Notes: a model not told the origin generated them from the sequence alone. Positions 1 to 8,109 are shown, counted from the stretch's first letter. The stretch: DNA of 16,056 nucleotides from Candidatus Pelagibacter sp. (GCA_012963775.1 DTVC01000055.1:1-16056); one strand, 5' to 3'. Translations and numbers: made by a program.

Positions 1-48
1 AACATTAAATGTCATAACAAAAAAACTTATCAATAAAAATCTAATCAT
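1..48 (-). CDS. 5' end of an exported protein gene (partial, cut by the window edge)
   Basis: Only the first 16 codons are visible. The ATG at 48-46 overlaps the TGA of the upstream SH3-domain gene in an ATGA arrangement, which suggests translational coupling in the same operon. The residues seen are MIRFLLISFFVMTFNV: one positive charge followed by a hydrophobic stretch, as at the start of a signal peptide or membrane anchor. No domain is visible, so no function can be given. Its position directly after a secreted SH3-domain protein would fit another envelope protein, but that is inference. Confidence 0.5.
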   Translation of the reverse strand, partial: MIRFLLISFFVMTFNV

Positions 49-494
49 CTAATTTCTCCCCAAACATTATTTACTTGAAGCCATCCACTATAATCATTAG
101 TTTTAATTTTACACCAATCTGAAATACATTTTGTAACCAAGACTAACCTTCCCTTCTCTAATTTAACTATAGGTTTTGAAAATTTACTATTTTTTTTAAA
201 AACAATTTTATCTTCAAGAACTATTAATGAATTAACTTTTCTAAGCTGAGTAATATGTATCCATCCACTATTTTTTTTGTGGTCAATTATTCTTCTAAAG
301 TTTTCCTTTTTATCAATTACCTTAACTGGTAAAAAAGTTTTTTTATAAATAAATTTAACTGGATAGTCAAAACTTGGACCATATCTGACATTAACTTTTT
401 TATATTTAAGCATAAGAAAATAATTATTTTCGTTTGAAAATGATATTGATTGTGAAATATAAATAAACAAAAATATTAAAATTATTTTGTGCAT
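45..494 (-). CDS. Secreted protein with bacterial SH3-like repeats
   Basis: A protein of about 149 residues, probably exported to the periplasm. The N-terminus has a hydrophobic segment (about residues 3-18) ending in small and polar residues, like a signal peptide. Two SH3b-like units follow. The first contains NVRYGPSFDYPV (about residues 34-45), the classic NVRxGPS start of SH3 type-3 domains, and a GWIH strand. The second ends in GWLQVNNVWGE. Such domains bind peptidoglycan or peptide ligands in cell-wall proteins, but the ligand here is unknown. I chose the ATG at 494; an in-frame TTG at 500 would add two residues. The start overlaps the end of the moeB-like gene by 13 bases, so it lies in the same operon. 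It resembles short SH3-domain proteins of alphaproteobacteria. The domain call is good; the role is unknown. Confidence 0.75.
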   Translation of the reverse strand: MHKIILIFLFIYISQSISFSNENNYFLMLKYKKVNVRYGPSFDYPVKFIYKKTFLPVKVIDKKENFRRIIDHKKNSGWIHITQLRKVNSLIVLEDKIVFKKNSKFSKPIVKLEKGRLVLVTKCISDWCKIKTNDYSGWLQVNNVWGEIR

Positions 495-1237
495 ATACAA
501 TTTTTTTTTTTACTAAATTTAACTTTTTTAAAATTAAGACTGCGTAAATTAATAATTAAAATTGATCCACTAAGATCTTTTCCGATATTTAATATTTTTT
601 TCAAAACTTCATTTGATTGAATGTTTCCAATAATTCCGGCCACAGGACCCAGAATACCTTCAGCCTCGCAATTTAATATTTCATCAGAAGGTTCTGATTG
701 ATAAAAACATTTTAAGCAAGGAGTTTTTTTATTTTTAAAATCGAATGTAAAAACATGTCCATCGAATTTACTGATAGCTCCAACAATTAAAATTTTCTTA
801 TATTTGATTGAATATTTATTAAGTAAAAATTTTGTTTTAAAATTATCAGTTCCATCAACAATTATGTCAAAACTTTTAATTATGTTATTTAAATTTTTAT
901 CTGTGATTTTTTTTTTAAAAATTTTTATTTTTATTAAAGGATTAATTAATTTAATTTTTTGTTTTAAAACATTAACTTTAAATTTACCAACATCCATTGA
1001 ATCATATAAAGATTGTCTATGAATATTTGAAAGGCTTACTTTATCATAATCTGCAATACCAATAGTTCCTACCCCTGCTCTACTTAGATAATCTGCTATA
1101 GGACAACCTAATCCTCCAGCACCAATAATTAAAACTTTTGAATTAATTATTGCTTTTTGACCAACAACACCAACATCTTTAAGTACAATTTGACGTGAAT
1201 ATCTCTCAATAATGCTTTTATTTAAACTATTCTTCAT
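482..1237 (-). CDS. moeB: MoeB/ThiF-family adenylyltransferase (E1-like, sulfur-carrier activation)
   Basis: A 251-residue E1-like enzyme that adenylates the C-terminal Gly-Gly of a small ubiquitin-like sulfur carrier (MoaD or ThiS) for molybdopterin or thiamine thiazole synthesis. Visible features are an N-terminal ERYSRQ segment, the nucleotide-binding GAGGLGCP loop (39-46), DYDKVSLSNIHRQ (63-75, including the adenylation Arg), DGTDNF (128-133), and cysteines C174/C177 (CLKC), C190 (NCEAEG) and C247/C249. In the family, four cysteines in two CxxC pairs hold zinc. Here the second pair reads CxC, which is slightly unusual. There is no rhodanese domain. MoeB and ThiF cannot be separated by sequence alone, and no moa or thi gene is nearby. 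The ATGA overlap with dut upstream indicates operon membership. Confidence 0.82.
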   Translation of the reverse strand: MKNSLNKSIIERYSRQIVLKDVGVVGQKAIINSKVLIIGAGGLGCPIADYLSRAGVGTIGIADYDKVSLSNIHRQSLYDSMDVGKFKVNVLKQKIKLINPLIKIKIFKKKITDKNLNNIIKSFDIIVDGTDNFKTKFLLNKYSIKYKKILIVGAISKFDGHVFTFDFKNKKTPCLKCFYQSEPSDEILNCEAEGILGPVAGIIGNIQSNEVLKKILNIGKDLSGSILIINLRSLNFKKVKFSKKKNCICTK

Positions 1238-1671
1238 TTTCCAGTGGATCCAAAGCCACCTGATCCTCTTAGAGTATCTGGAAGATTGTCAACTTCTTCG
1301 AAATCTATTTTTAAGACTGGCATGAGAACCATTTGGGCTATTCTGTCGTTATTTCTTACAACAAATTCTTCTTTACTATGATTAAATAATATTATCTTTA
1401 ACTCTCCTCTGTAGTCGCTATCAATAGTACCTGGACTATTTAAAACACTAATACTTGATTTTGCTGCAAGTCCTGAACGAGATCTTATTTGTATTTCAAC
1501 ATCACTTGATATTGCCACAGAAATTCCGGTTGGAATTAAAGCAGAAGTATTTGGAGCAATTTTAATAGGATCTTTAATAAAAGCCATCAAATCCATACCA
1601 GAAGAACCTTTCGTTTTATATGATGGTAATTGAACTTTTGGATCAAGTTTTTTTACTAAAACTTTTACCAT
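1234..1671 (-). CDS. dut: dUTP diphosphatase (dUTPase)
   Basis: Hydrolyses dUTP to dUMP and pyrophosphate, keeping uracil out of DNA and supplying the precursor of dTMP. At 145 residues it is the normal length for the homotrimeric family. All five motifs are present: SSGMDL (23-28), a PTGISV stretch and the RSRSGLA motif (63-69), GTIDSDYRGE (81-90, with the water-activating Asp84), RIAQMVLMPV (110-119) and the glycine-rich C-terminal RGSGGFGSTG (135-144) that closes over the substrate. It lies 4 bases downstream of coaBC and overlaps the next gene by ATGA. The coaBC-dut pairing is common in proteobacteria. Confidence 0.97.
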   Translation of the reverse strand: MVKVLVKKLDPKVQLPSYKTKGSSGMDLMAFIKDPIKIAPNTSALIPTGISVAISSDVEIQIRSRSGLAAKSSISVLNSPGTIDSDYRGELKIILFNHSKEEFVVRNNDRIAQMVLMPVLKIDFEEVDNLPDTLRGSGGFGSTGK

Positions 1672-1675
1672 TAAA

Positions 1676-2875
1676 TTAATTTAATTGAGAAACAACTCTT
1701 TTTACTATTTCTTCTGCCAAAAGTGATTTTTTCATTTTTTGAAGTTTTTCATCATTCATATTTTTATAAAAAATAGATACTTCATTAAAATCAGATTCAA
1801 ATCCAATTGAAGAGTCTGACACATCGTTTGCAATTATCCAATCACAATTTTTTTCAGATAACTTTAATTTAGAGTTTTCAATTAAATTATTTGTTTCTGC
1901 TGCAAAACCAATTACTAGTTTAGGTCTTAGTGAATTATGTTTAGATATGTGACTTAAAATATCTATATTTTTTTCTAAATTTATATCCATACTTACTTTT
2001 TTTTTAATTTTGTCCTTTTCTTTATTTTTAACTTTATAGTCAGCAACAGCAGCCGAAAAAATAGCTACATCTACTGGAAGATTTTTTAAAGTAGCATTAA
2101 ACATTTCTTCCGCTGAATTCACTTTAATTAGATTTACTCCTTGAATTGGATCCAAATTTGTAGGGCCTGAAACTAGTGTAGTTTCAAATCCATTTTTATT
2201 TAAAGATTTTGCAATCTCATAGCCTTGTTTTCCACTAGATTTATTTGAAATATATCTAACCGGATCAATATATTCATGTGTTGGTCCAGCTGTAACCAAA
2301 GCTTTAAATTTTTTATTTTTTTTTATATTACTAATATATTCATCTAGATAATTTACTATATCTTCAGGTTCTGTCATTTTTCCTTCACCATATTCACCAC
2401 ATGCCATATCGCCAATTTCAGGACCAATAATTTTATAACCAAAATTCTTTAATTTTTGTAAATTTTCTTTATTAGAAGGATGTTCCCACATTCTAACATT
2501 CATTGCCGGGGCCAAAAATACGATTTTGTCAGAAGCTAGAACAACAGTTGAAGCTAAATCGTCTGACATTCCATAACTTAATTTAGAAATAGTATTTGCA
2601 GTTATTGGAGCAATTAATATTAAATCTGACCATCTAGATAGAGAAATATGATCCATTTCAGATTCATTATTATGATCAAAGAGGTCTGAGTAAACTTTCT
2701 CTTGAGACAAAGAAGTAACGGAAAGCGGTGTAACAAATTTATTAGCACTTTTTGATAGTATAGTTTTAACAAAAGCTCCCTTTTTTTTAATAAGTCTTAT
2801 TATTTCCAAGCTTTTATAGGCAGCTATTCCACCACAAATTATTAACAAAATTTTTTTTCCTTCTAAATTATTCAT
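1676..2875 (-). CDS. coaBC: Bifunctional phosphopantothenoylcysteine decarboxylase / phosphopantothenate-cysteine ligase
   Basis: Carries out two successive steps of coenzyme A synthesis: CTP-dependent joining of cysteine to 4'-phosphopantothenate (CoaB), then FMN-dependent decarboxylation to 4'-phosphopantetheine (CoaC). The N-terminal CoaC half (about 1-185) shows the flavoprotein start GGIAAYKS (15-22), the catalytic His76 in DHISLS, PAMNVRMW (123-130) with the essential Asn, and the substrate clamp ACGEYGEGKM (158-167, with the active Cys). The CoaB half (about 190-399) begins with VTAGPTHEYIDPVR and has NKSSGKQG, AAVADYKVK and GFAAET. At 399 residues it is the usual length and both domains look intact. 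It sits 8 bases after ubiB in the operon. Confidence 0.97.
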   Translation of the reverse strand: MNNLEGKKILLIICGGIAAYKSLEIIRLIKKKGAFVKTILSKSANKFVTPLSVTSLSQEKVYSDLFDHNNESEMDHISLSRWSDLILIAPITANTISKLSYGMSDDLASTVVLASDKIVFLAPAMNVRMWEHPSNKENLQKLKNFGYKIIGPEIGDMACGEYGEGKMTEPEDIVNYLDEYISNIKKNKKFKALVTAGPTHEYIDPVRYISNKSSGKQGYEIAKSLNKNGFETTLVSGPTNLDPIQGVNLIKVNSAEEMFNATLKNLPVDVAIFSAAVADYKVKNKEKDKIKKKVSMDINLEKNIDILSHISKHNSLRPKLVIGFAAETNNLIENSKLKLSEKNCDWIIANDVSDSSIGFESDFNEVSIFYKNMNDEKLQKMKKSLLAEEIVKRVVSQLN

Positions 2876-2883
2876 TGTCAGAA

Positions 2884-4452
2884 TTAAAATACTATGAAAC
2901 CTAAAAATACAAGCAATAATAAACCAATAATACTTTGATTTCTAAATGATTTCATTTCAGACTCTTTCTCTTTTAAAGCAGAGTAAGAATTTGAATTCTG
3001 AGGAATATTTCCACTTGCCAGATATGTAAGTGCCTGGTTTGCTTTATCCATAATTTTAGGCAGTTCAGGAAGTCTTTTTAAAACTTCAGCAGAATCTTTT
3101 AGTGTATCAGTTAGAGTATTTATTGGATCTTTCGTTTCTTTTAACCATTTTTCCAAAACTGGTTTAGAGGTTTTCCAAATATTAGTGTTTGAATTTAATT
3201 TTCTAGCTACTCCTTCAACTACAACCATAGTTTTTTGTAATAAAAGTAACTGAGGTTGTGTTTGCATATCAAATTTTTCAGTAATATAGAATAATTGTTT
3301 TAACAATTTGCCACCCGATATATCCTTTACTGAGTGACCAAAAATTGGTTCTCCTATCGATCTTAATGCTTGAGCAAAATCATCTAATTGAACATCTTTT
3401 GGAATAAGACCTGCAACTAAGTGTATTTCTGCAACTTTTTTGTAATCTCTTTGAATAAAACCAAATAAAATTTCAGCAAGATATCTTTTGCTAAGTTTAT
3501 CAAGTCTACCCATAATTCCAAAATCAATTGGAACAATTTGTCCATCGTTATCAATTAGTAAATTTCCCTCATGCATATCAGCATGAAAAAAACCGTCTCT
3601 TACAGAATGTCTTAAAAAATGTTGAATTATATCTGTAGCTAATTTTTCTGTATTTATATTGTTTTTTTCTAAAATATCTTTTTCTTTTATAGAAATTCCT
3701 TCAACCCAATCAAGAGTTAATACAGACTCACTTGTATAGTTCCAATAAATTTTAGGAACGTGAAATCCTAAATCATTTTTAGTGTTTTCACTAAATTCAT
3801 TTGCAGCAGCAGCTTCAAGTCTTAAATCCATTTCATGATTAGTTATTTCTTTCAATAAAAAAACAACTTCTACAAGTTTTAATCTTTTTGTTTTTTTTAT
3901 AGAACTTTCAATGAAATAAGCGAGCAGCATTAAAGCATCTATTTCTTCATTAAATATTTTTTTAATATTTGGTCTTAATATTTTGACTGCCACATCTTTG
4001 ATAATTCCATCATCATTAATTTGTGCTTTATGCACTTGCGCCACAGATGCTGCTGCAATGGGTTTGTTAAAATTAATTATTGAATTGTAAATTTCTTCTC
4101 CCAAATCCTTTTTAATCATCTCTTTAGCTTCATAAGTAGAGAATGGAGGGAGTTTATCTAGTAATTTTTCAAATTGTTTTGAAAGTTTCTCTCCAATTAT
4201 ATCTGGCCTAGTAGATAAAAATTGCCCTAGTTTTATAAATGTGGTCCCCATATCTTGGACAGAATTACACAATCTTTCCTCATCGCTTAGATTTAAATTT
4301 TGTTTAGTTTTTCCAAAAAGAGAAATTGAAAAAATTCCCAAAAATATTTTTATAATTAATGGAGGCTCATGTATTTTAGAAACTATTTTTAAAGCATCAG
4401 ATAGAGCCAATTTTCTTGCAAGTTTTAATAATATGAATATTTTTTTTATCAT
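2884..4452 (-). CDS. ubiB: UbiB: atypical ABC1/ADCK-family ATPase for ubiquinone synthesis
   Basis: A member of the UbiB/COQ8 protein-kinase-like family, needed for aerobic ubiquinone biosynthesis. It is thought to act as an ATPase that extracts or presents lipid intermediates to the membrane-associated Ubi complex rather than as a protein kinase. Family marks are visible: the KxGQ motif as IKLGQFLSTRPD (73-84), the Ala-rich nucleotide loop AAASVAQVH (133-141), Lys157 in VAVKI, the catalytic-loop HADMHEGN (290-297) and DFG (310-312). The C-terminus (about 507-522) is a hydrophobic membrane anchor; only one helix is clear, where many relatives have two. The start ATG shares a base with the ubiE stop (TAATG). 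The ubiE-ubiB pairing strongly supports the assignment. Confidence 0.95.
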   Translation of the reverse strand: MIKKIFILLKLARKLALSDALKIVSKIHEPPLIIKIFLGIFSISLFGKTKQNLNLSDEERLCNSVQDMGTTFIKLGQFLSTRPDIIGEKLSKQFEKLLDKLPPFSTYEAKEMIKKDLGEEIYNSIINFNKPIAAASVAQVHKAQINDDGIIKDVAVKILRPNIKKIFNEEIDALMLLAYFIESSIKKTKRLKLVEVVFLLKEITNHEMDLRLEAAAANEFSENTKNDLGFHVPKIYWNYTSESVLTLDWVEGISIKEKDILEKNNINTEKLATDIIQHFLRHSVRDGFFHADMHEGNLLIDNDGQIVPIDFGIMGRLDKLSKRYLAEILFGFIQRDYKKVAEIHLVAGLIPKDVQLDDFAQALRSIGEPIFGHSVKDISGGKLLKQLFYITEKFDMQTQPQLLLLQKTMVVVEGVARKLNSNTNIWKTSKPVLEKWLKETKDPINTLTDTLKDSAEVLKRLPELPKIMDKANQALTYLASGNIPQNSNSYSALKEKESEMKSFRNQSIIGLLLLVFLGFIVF

Positions 4453-5156
4453 TAAATTTTCCAGCCAGAATGAATTGCAACTATTCCACCACTTAAATTT
4501 CTATATGTACAATTTTTAAAATTATTCTTTTTCATGATTTCTAGAAGTTGCTCTTGGTTTACAAATTTTTCAATACTTTGTGTTAAATATTTGTACGGTT
4601 TCTTATCCCCAACAATAATTTGACCTAATAAAGGTATTATTTTTGAATAATTTTTATAAATAAAATCTAAATTTGAATTTTCAATTTTAGAAAATTCTAA
4701 GCATAAAAATCTCCCACCTTTTTTTAATACTCTATATGCTTCAGCCAAGCTTTTATTAAGATTTTTTGTATTTCTTAATCCAAAGCTTATTGTATAAAAA
4801 TCATAACTATTGTTGGGCACTTTTAAATTTTCTGCATAACCAACTTTCCAAGTTATGTTTTTATATTTATTTAATTTTTTTTTGCCCTCAGTAATCATTT
4901 TTTTATTGGGATCAACACAAAGGATTGATGTTTTATTACTTGTAGTTTTAATATATAAACTTGCGATATCACCTGTACCGCACCCCACATCAATTAGTTT
5001 TTTATCATTTGATGGATTCATCATTTGGATTAAGTCTTTTTTCCATATTCTATGTATTCCTAACGACATAAAGTCATTCATAAGGTCATATCTGTCAAAT
5101 ACCTTATTAAAAACTCCTTCTACCAGCCCTTTTTTTTGTTGGAGATCTTGTTGCAT
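4452..5156 (-). CDS. ubiE: UbiE: demethylmenaquinone / 2-polyprenyl-benzoquinol C-methyltransferase
   Basis: An SAM-dependent C-methyltransferase of ubiquinone synthesis. Its 234 residues are close to the family norm of about 250. The SAM-binding motif is LIDVGCGTGD (54-63). The typical N-terminal signature VFNKVFDRYDLMND (15-28) is present, as are GLRNTKN, a YRVLKKGG segment and the characteristic C-terminal GGIVAIHSGWKI. It is the first gene of the minus-strand operon that continues through ubiB, coaBC, dut and moeB. The adjoining mutM gene diverges across only 38 bases. No menaquinone genes are visible, so the ubiquinone role is favoured given UbiB next door and Coq7 later in the window. 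Confidence 0.96.
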   Translation of the reverse strand: MQQDLQQKKGLVEGVFNKVFDRYDLMNDFMSLGIHRIWKKDLIQMMNPSNDKKLIDVGCGTGDIASLYIKTTSNKTSILCVDPNKKMITEGKKKLNKYKNITWKVGYAENLKVPNNSYDFYTISFGLRNTKNLNKSLAEAYRVLKKGGRFLCLEFSKIENSNLDFIYKNYSKIIPLLGQIIVGDKKPYKYLTQSIEKFVNQEQLLEIMKKNNFKNCTYRNLSGGIVAIHSGWKI

Positions 5157-5183
5157 GATTTAATAGTTTATTTAAATTATTAA

Positions 5184-5189
5184 TATAAT
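5184..5189 (+). promoter_or_regulatory. Candidate -10 element of mutM
   Basis: A perfect TATAAT ends 5 bases before the mutM ATG at 5195, so the expected transcription start falls on or next to the start codon. No convincing -35 hexamer lies at a 16-18 base spacing. In such AT-rich DNA chance matches are common, so the support is positional only. Confidence 0.4.
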
Positions 5190-5194
5190 CCTAA

Positions 5195-6058
5195 ATGCCA
5201 GAATTGCCAGAAGTAGAAATAGTTAAACGGTCTCTTAAAAAGAAGATTAAATTTAAAAAAATCATAAAAGTTACTATTCGAAATAGAAATTTAAGGTTTA
5301 AATTACAAAAAAATTTTGGAAAATTTTTAAAAAATAGATTTGTTAAAGAAGTTTCAAGAATCTCTAAATATTTAATCCTTGAATTATATAATCAAAAATA
5401 TTGCATTATTCATCTTGGAATGTCTGGAACAATTCATCTTATTAGTAAAAAGAAACAAAACAAATTTACAAACCTAAGTTTTTATCAATCAAGAACACTT
5501 CCTGAAAAACATAATCATGTAGAATTATTATTTTCTAACTTTAAAATAATTTACAACGATCCAAGAAGGTTTGGATATTTTAAAATAATTAATAGTCAAT
5601 CTGAATTAAAAGAATTTTTTAATAGAATAGGACCCGAAGCAATAAGTAAAGATTTTAATCTAGATTACTTGAAAAAAAAATTAATTAATAAAACAAAGAA
5701 TATAAAAAACTTACTTTTGGATCAAAATTTTGTATCAGGAATTGGCAATATTTATGCGAATGAAATATTATTTTACAGCAAAATTCATCCCAAAAAGAAG
5801 GCTTTTCAAATTAATACTAGTGAAATGAATAAATTAGTAAAATTTTCAAGATACGTTCTTCAACGGGCAATTCGATATGGTGGTTCAACAATAAGAGATT
5901 TTATGAATACAAAAGGTTCTATCGGGAGATTTCAAAAAGAATTTAAAGTATATGAAAGAGAGCATGAAAAGTGTTTAAGAGAAAATTGTAATGGCAAGAT
6001 CATAAAGAGCTTTATAACTAACAGGTCAACTTTTTTTTGTAATTCTTGTCAAAAATAA
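5195..6058 (+). CDS. mutM: Formamidopyrimidine-DNA glycosylase (Fpg / MutM)
   Basis: A bifunctional DNA repair glycosylase and AP lyase that removes 8-oxoguanine and formamidopyrimidines. The mature N-terminus PELPEVE is present, with the catalytic Pro2 and Glu3 directly after the initiator Met, which fixes the start. Other family residues are Lys58 in SRISKYLIL, the IHLGMSG stretch, the helix-two-turn-helix region with DQNFVSGIGNIYANE, and the C-terminal zinc finger with two cysteine pairs (CLRENC at the start, CNSC at the end). At 287 residues it is slightly longer than average. It is divergent from ubiE, the usual alphaproteobacterial arrangement, and is followed 51 bases later by rpsT. 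There is no Shine-Dalgarno sequence in the very short upstream space. Confidence 0.97.
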   Translation: MPELPEVEIVKRSLKKKIKFKKIIKVTIRNRNLRFKLQKNFGKFLKNRFVKEVSRISKYLILELYNQKYCIIHLGMSGTIHLISKKKQNKFTNLSFYQSRTLPEKHNHVELLFSNFKIIYNDPRRFGYFKIINSQSELKEFFNRIGPEAISKDFNLDYLKKKLINKTKNIKNLLLDQNFVSGIGNIYANEILFYSKIHPKKKAFQINTSEMNKLVKFSRYVLQRAIRYGGSTIRDFMNTKGSIGRFQKEFKVYEREHEKCLRENCNGKIIKSFITNRSTFFCNSCQK

Positions 6059-6070
6059 CAAATTAATCTA

Positions 6071-6099
6071 TTGACCCAATTGAATTCGCAAGCTATACC
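6071..6099 (+). promoter_or_regulatory. Candidate sigma-70-type promoter of rpsT
   Basis: TTGACC (6071-6076, five of six matches to TTGACA) is separated by exactly 17 bases from TATACC (6094-6099). The predicted start is near 6106-6108, just before the rpsT ATG at 6110, leaving essentially no leader and no room for a ribosome binding site. This is the best-formed promoter I see in the window. Confidence 0.6.
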
Positions 6100-6109
6100 A
6101 TCGGCGCTT

Positions 6110-6370
6110 ATGGCCAATACAAGATCAGCAATTAAAACTGTAAGAAGAATAGCAAGACAAACTGAGGTTAATCGGTCAAGAAAAAGTAGATATAAAAATG
6201 CGATAAAAAAAATGAATGCTATTCTGGATACAAAGAATAAAAAAGAAGCTTTGGAGCATTTGCCTAAATTAAATTCTGAATTAATGAAGGTTGTAAAGAC
6301 TGGAATTATAAAAAAACAAAACGCGTCAAGAAATATTTCAAGAATTACAAAAAAAATTAACACACTTTAA
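6110..6370 (+). CDS. rpsT: Small ribosomal subunit protein S20
   Basis: An 86-residue primary 16S rRNA-binding protein of the small ribosomal subunit. It begins MANTRSAIKTVRR, matching the conserved S20 N-terminus (MAN-K/R-SA-K), is rich in Lys and Arg, and is predicted to be almost all helical. I set the start at the ATG at 6110. The frame is open further upstream to a TTG at 6071, but that TTG is the first half of a good -35 hexamer and the extra residues do not resemble S20. It lies between mutM and dnaA, as in many alphaproteobacteria. A hairpin followed by U-rich sequence starts right after the stop codon. Confidence 0.95.
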   Translation: MANTRSAIKTVRRIARQTEVNRSRKSRYKNAIKKMNAILDTKNKKEALEHLPKLNSELMKVVKTGIIKKQNASRNISRITKKINTL

Positions 6371-6424
6371 ACAACTTAAAGTAGTTAATAAAAAACTTTT
6401 AAACTTTAGGGTTGTCTTTTATTT
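6371..6424 (+). terminator. Candidate intrinsic terminator after rpsT
   Basis: ACAACTTAAAGT (6371-6382) can pair with ACTTTAGGGTTGT (6403-6415). The outer stem is ACAAC/GTTGT with two U-G pairs, then a bulged base and a five-pair inner stem, around a 20-base A/T-rich loop. CTTTTATTT follows. The loop is long and the stem imperfect, so efficiency is uncertain. It would separate rpsT from dnaA. Confidence 0.45.
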
Positions 6425-6684
6425 ATGGGTTAATTTTATTGCCACAACTTTTAGTATTTATACAAAATATAAATTATTTTTTTTTTATAACACAAGATCT
6501 AGTTTTTTTTTTACTAATTAAAGTAATTTTTTTTTACGAAAAAAATAAATAAATTTAATACAATCTTAGATATATAATTTTATAATCCCAAATTTATTCA
6601 ATTAGAGATTTCATTTTTTTTTTTGAAAAGACAAAATAATTATTGCATTCAATTGCTTGAGATATTAAGTAGAGTTTTTCCTAT
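6425..6684. other. Non-coding region upstream of dnaA; possible dnaA control region
   Basis: Together with the terminator this is the longest gene-free stretch in the window (314 bases). I see no protein-like ORF or RNA gene. It carries four long T runs (6477-6486, 6503-6512, 6527-6535 and 6614-6624) and two TATAAT hexamers at 6573-6578 and 6581-6586 that could drive dnaA. The only DnaA-box-like word I noticed is TTATACAAA (6458-6466), which differs by one base from TTATACACA. That is not enough to call an origin. A GTAGAG sequence about 10 bases before the dnaA ATG may be a weak ribosome binding site. Confidence 0.45.
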
Positions 6685-8109
6685 ATGAAAAATACCTTAA
6701 ACCAAAGTACAGAAAATTTTTCTTTAAAAAAAATTGATTGGGAAATTATCCAGTCAGAAATGAGAGATAAATTTGGTAGCGATATATATGAGTCATGGTT
6801 AAGAAAAATTGATTTTATTGATGAATTTAAAAACTATATTCTAATTTCAGTATCAACAAGATTTATCCGTGATTGGATCACTTCAAGATATTTAGACCAG
6901 ATTCTACAAATTATTAAGTCACACAGAAAAGAGATTAACAGAATAGAATTTAGTATTAATGAAAAAAAACAGGATAAAACTGATGAACATAGCTCTTTAA
7001 GAAATAAAAATATTAAAGAATATATTAATCAGAAAGTTTCATTTATTAAAGATTCATTTTTGCAATATAATAGAATTGATCCAAATAAAAATTTTAAAAA
7101 TTTTATATTAGGATCAAGTAATAAGTTAGCATTTGAAGCCTCTAAAAAAGTAACTCAAGATTTAGCGCACTATAATCCATTATATTTGTATGGTGGTGTT
7201 GGGATGGGGAAAACTCATTTATTAAATGCGATAGGTTTAAGTCTTAAAGAAAAGAATAAGTTCATGTTTATCTCAGCAGAAAGATTTATGTACCAATTTG
7301 TGAAATCAATAAAATCTAATGAGATGGTAAAGTTTAAAGATTATTTTAGAAATACAGATGTTTTATTAATTGATGATATTCAATTTATGAACGGTAAAGA
7401 AGCAATGCAAGAAGAATTTTTTCATACCTTTAATGCATTAATAGATAAAGGTTCACAAATAATTGTATCTGCTGATAGGCCGCCCAATAAATTATCTAGA
7501 ATTCAGGAAAGAATTAAATCAAGATTTGCAGGTGGACTAGTTGTTGATATACAAAATACCGATTATGAACTGAGATATAAAATTGTAAAAGCAAAAACTG
7601 AAGAATTAAAGGTATTGTATTCTAATCAAATAAATATCTCCGAAGAAATTCAAAGATTCATTAGTTCAGAAATAAGCACAAGCATTAGAGAATTAGTAGG
7701 AGCTTTAAACAGAATTGTTTCTTTTTCACGAATTTATAACAAAGTACCTATTCTGTCAGAAATAAAAATAATATTGAAAGATTTGTTAAATCTTTCAGAG
7801 AATAAAGTTACTATTGATCTAATCCAATCAATTGTTTGCAAATTTTTTAAAATTGGCAAAAATGAAATGCTTTCTTCTAGAAGATCTAGATATTTGGTAA
7901 GACCAAGACAAACAGCAATTTATTTAACAAAATTATTGACATCAAAATCCTTACCTGAAATTGGTAGAGCTTTTTCAAATAGGGACCACACAACAGTTAT
8001 TCATTCTGTAAAAACTATAGAAAAATTAAGAAAACAAGATAACGAACTAAATATCAATATCGATAATTTGAAAAACAAAATTTTGTACAATAAAGAAAAT
8101 GAAATTTAA
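6685..8109 (+). CDS. dnaA: Chromosomal replication initiator DnaA
   Basis: The AAA+ initiator that binds DnaA boxes at the origin, melts DNA and loads the helicase. At 474 residues it is a normal length. Domain I (about 15-90) contains the FGSDIYESWLRKI stretch, followed by a short linker. The AAA+ module has Walker A GGVGMGKT (170-177), Walker B VLLIDD (226-231), sensor 1 VSADRPP (261-267), the RIKSRF arginine-finger box (about 276-281) and sensor 2 around SIRELVGALNR. Domain IV carries RPRQTAIYLTK and the DNA-binding signature IGRAFSNRDHTTVIHS (about 426-441). Its last 11 bases overlap the start of dnaN, so the two are probably cotranscribed and translationally coupled. Confidence 0.98.
   Translation: MKNTLNQSTENFSLKKIDWEIIQSEMRDKFGSDIYESWLRKIDFIDEFKNYILISVSTRFIRDWITSRYLDQILQIIKSHRKEINRIEFSINEKKQDKTDEHSSLRNKNIKEYINQKVSFIKDSFLQYNRIDPNKNFKNFILGSSNKLAFEASKKVTQDLAHYNPLYLYGGVGMGKTHLLNAIGLSLKEKNKFMFISAERFMYQFVKSIKSNEMVKFKDYFRNTDVLLIDDIQFMNGKEAMQEEFFHTFNALIDKGSQIIVSADRPPNKLSRIQERIKSRFAGGLVVDIQNTDYELRYKIVKAKTEELKVLYSNQINISEEIQRFISSEISTSIRELVGALNRIVSFSRIYNKVPILSEIKIILKDLLNLSENKVTIDLIQSIVCKFFKIGKNEMLSSRRSRYLVRPRQTAIYLTKLLTSKSLPEIGRAFSNRDHTTVIHSVKTIEKLRKQDNELNINIDNLKNKILYNKENEI

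Noticed and set aside
6049..6363. Long minus-strand frame opposite rpsT, and similar antisense frames opposite lysA, ubiB, ubiE and the esterase
   Set aside because: Each is fully covered by a well-supported gene on the other strand. They show only composition-driven Phe/Leu/Ile/Ser runs without family motifs.
6458..6466. TTATACAAA as a DnaA box and hence an origin call before dnaA
   Set aside because: It is a single one-mismatch word in very AT-rich DNA with no second box in sensible spacing; not enough to annotate oriC.
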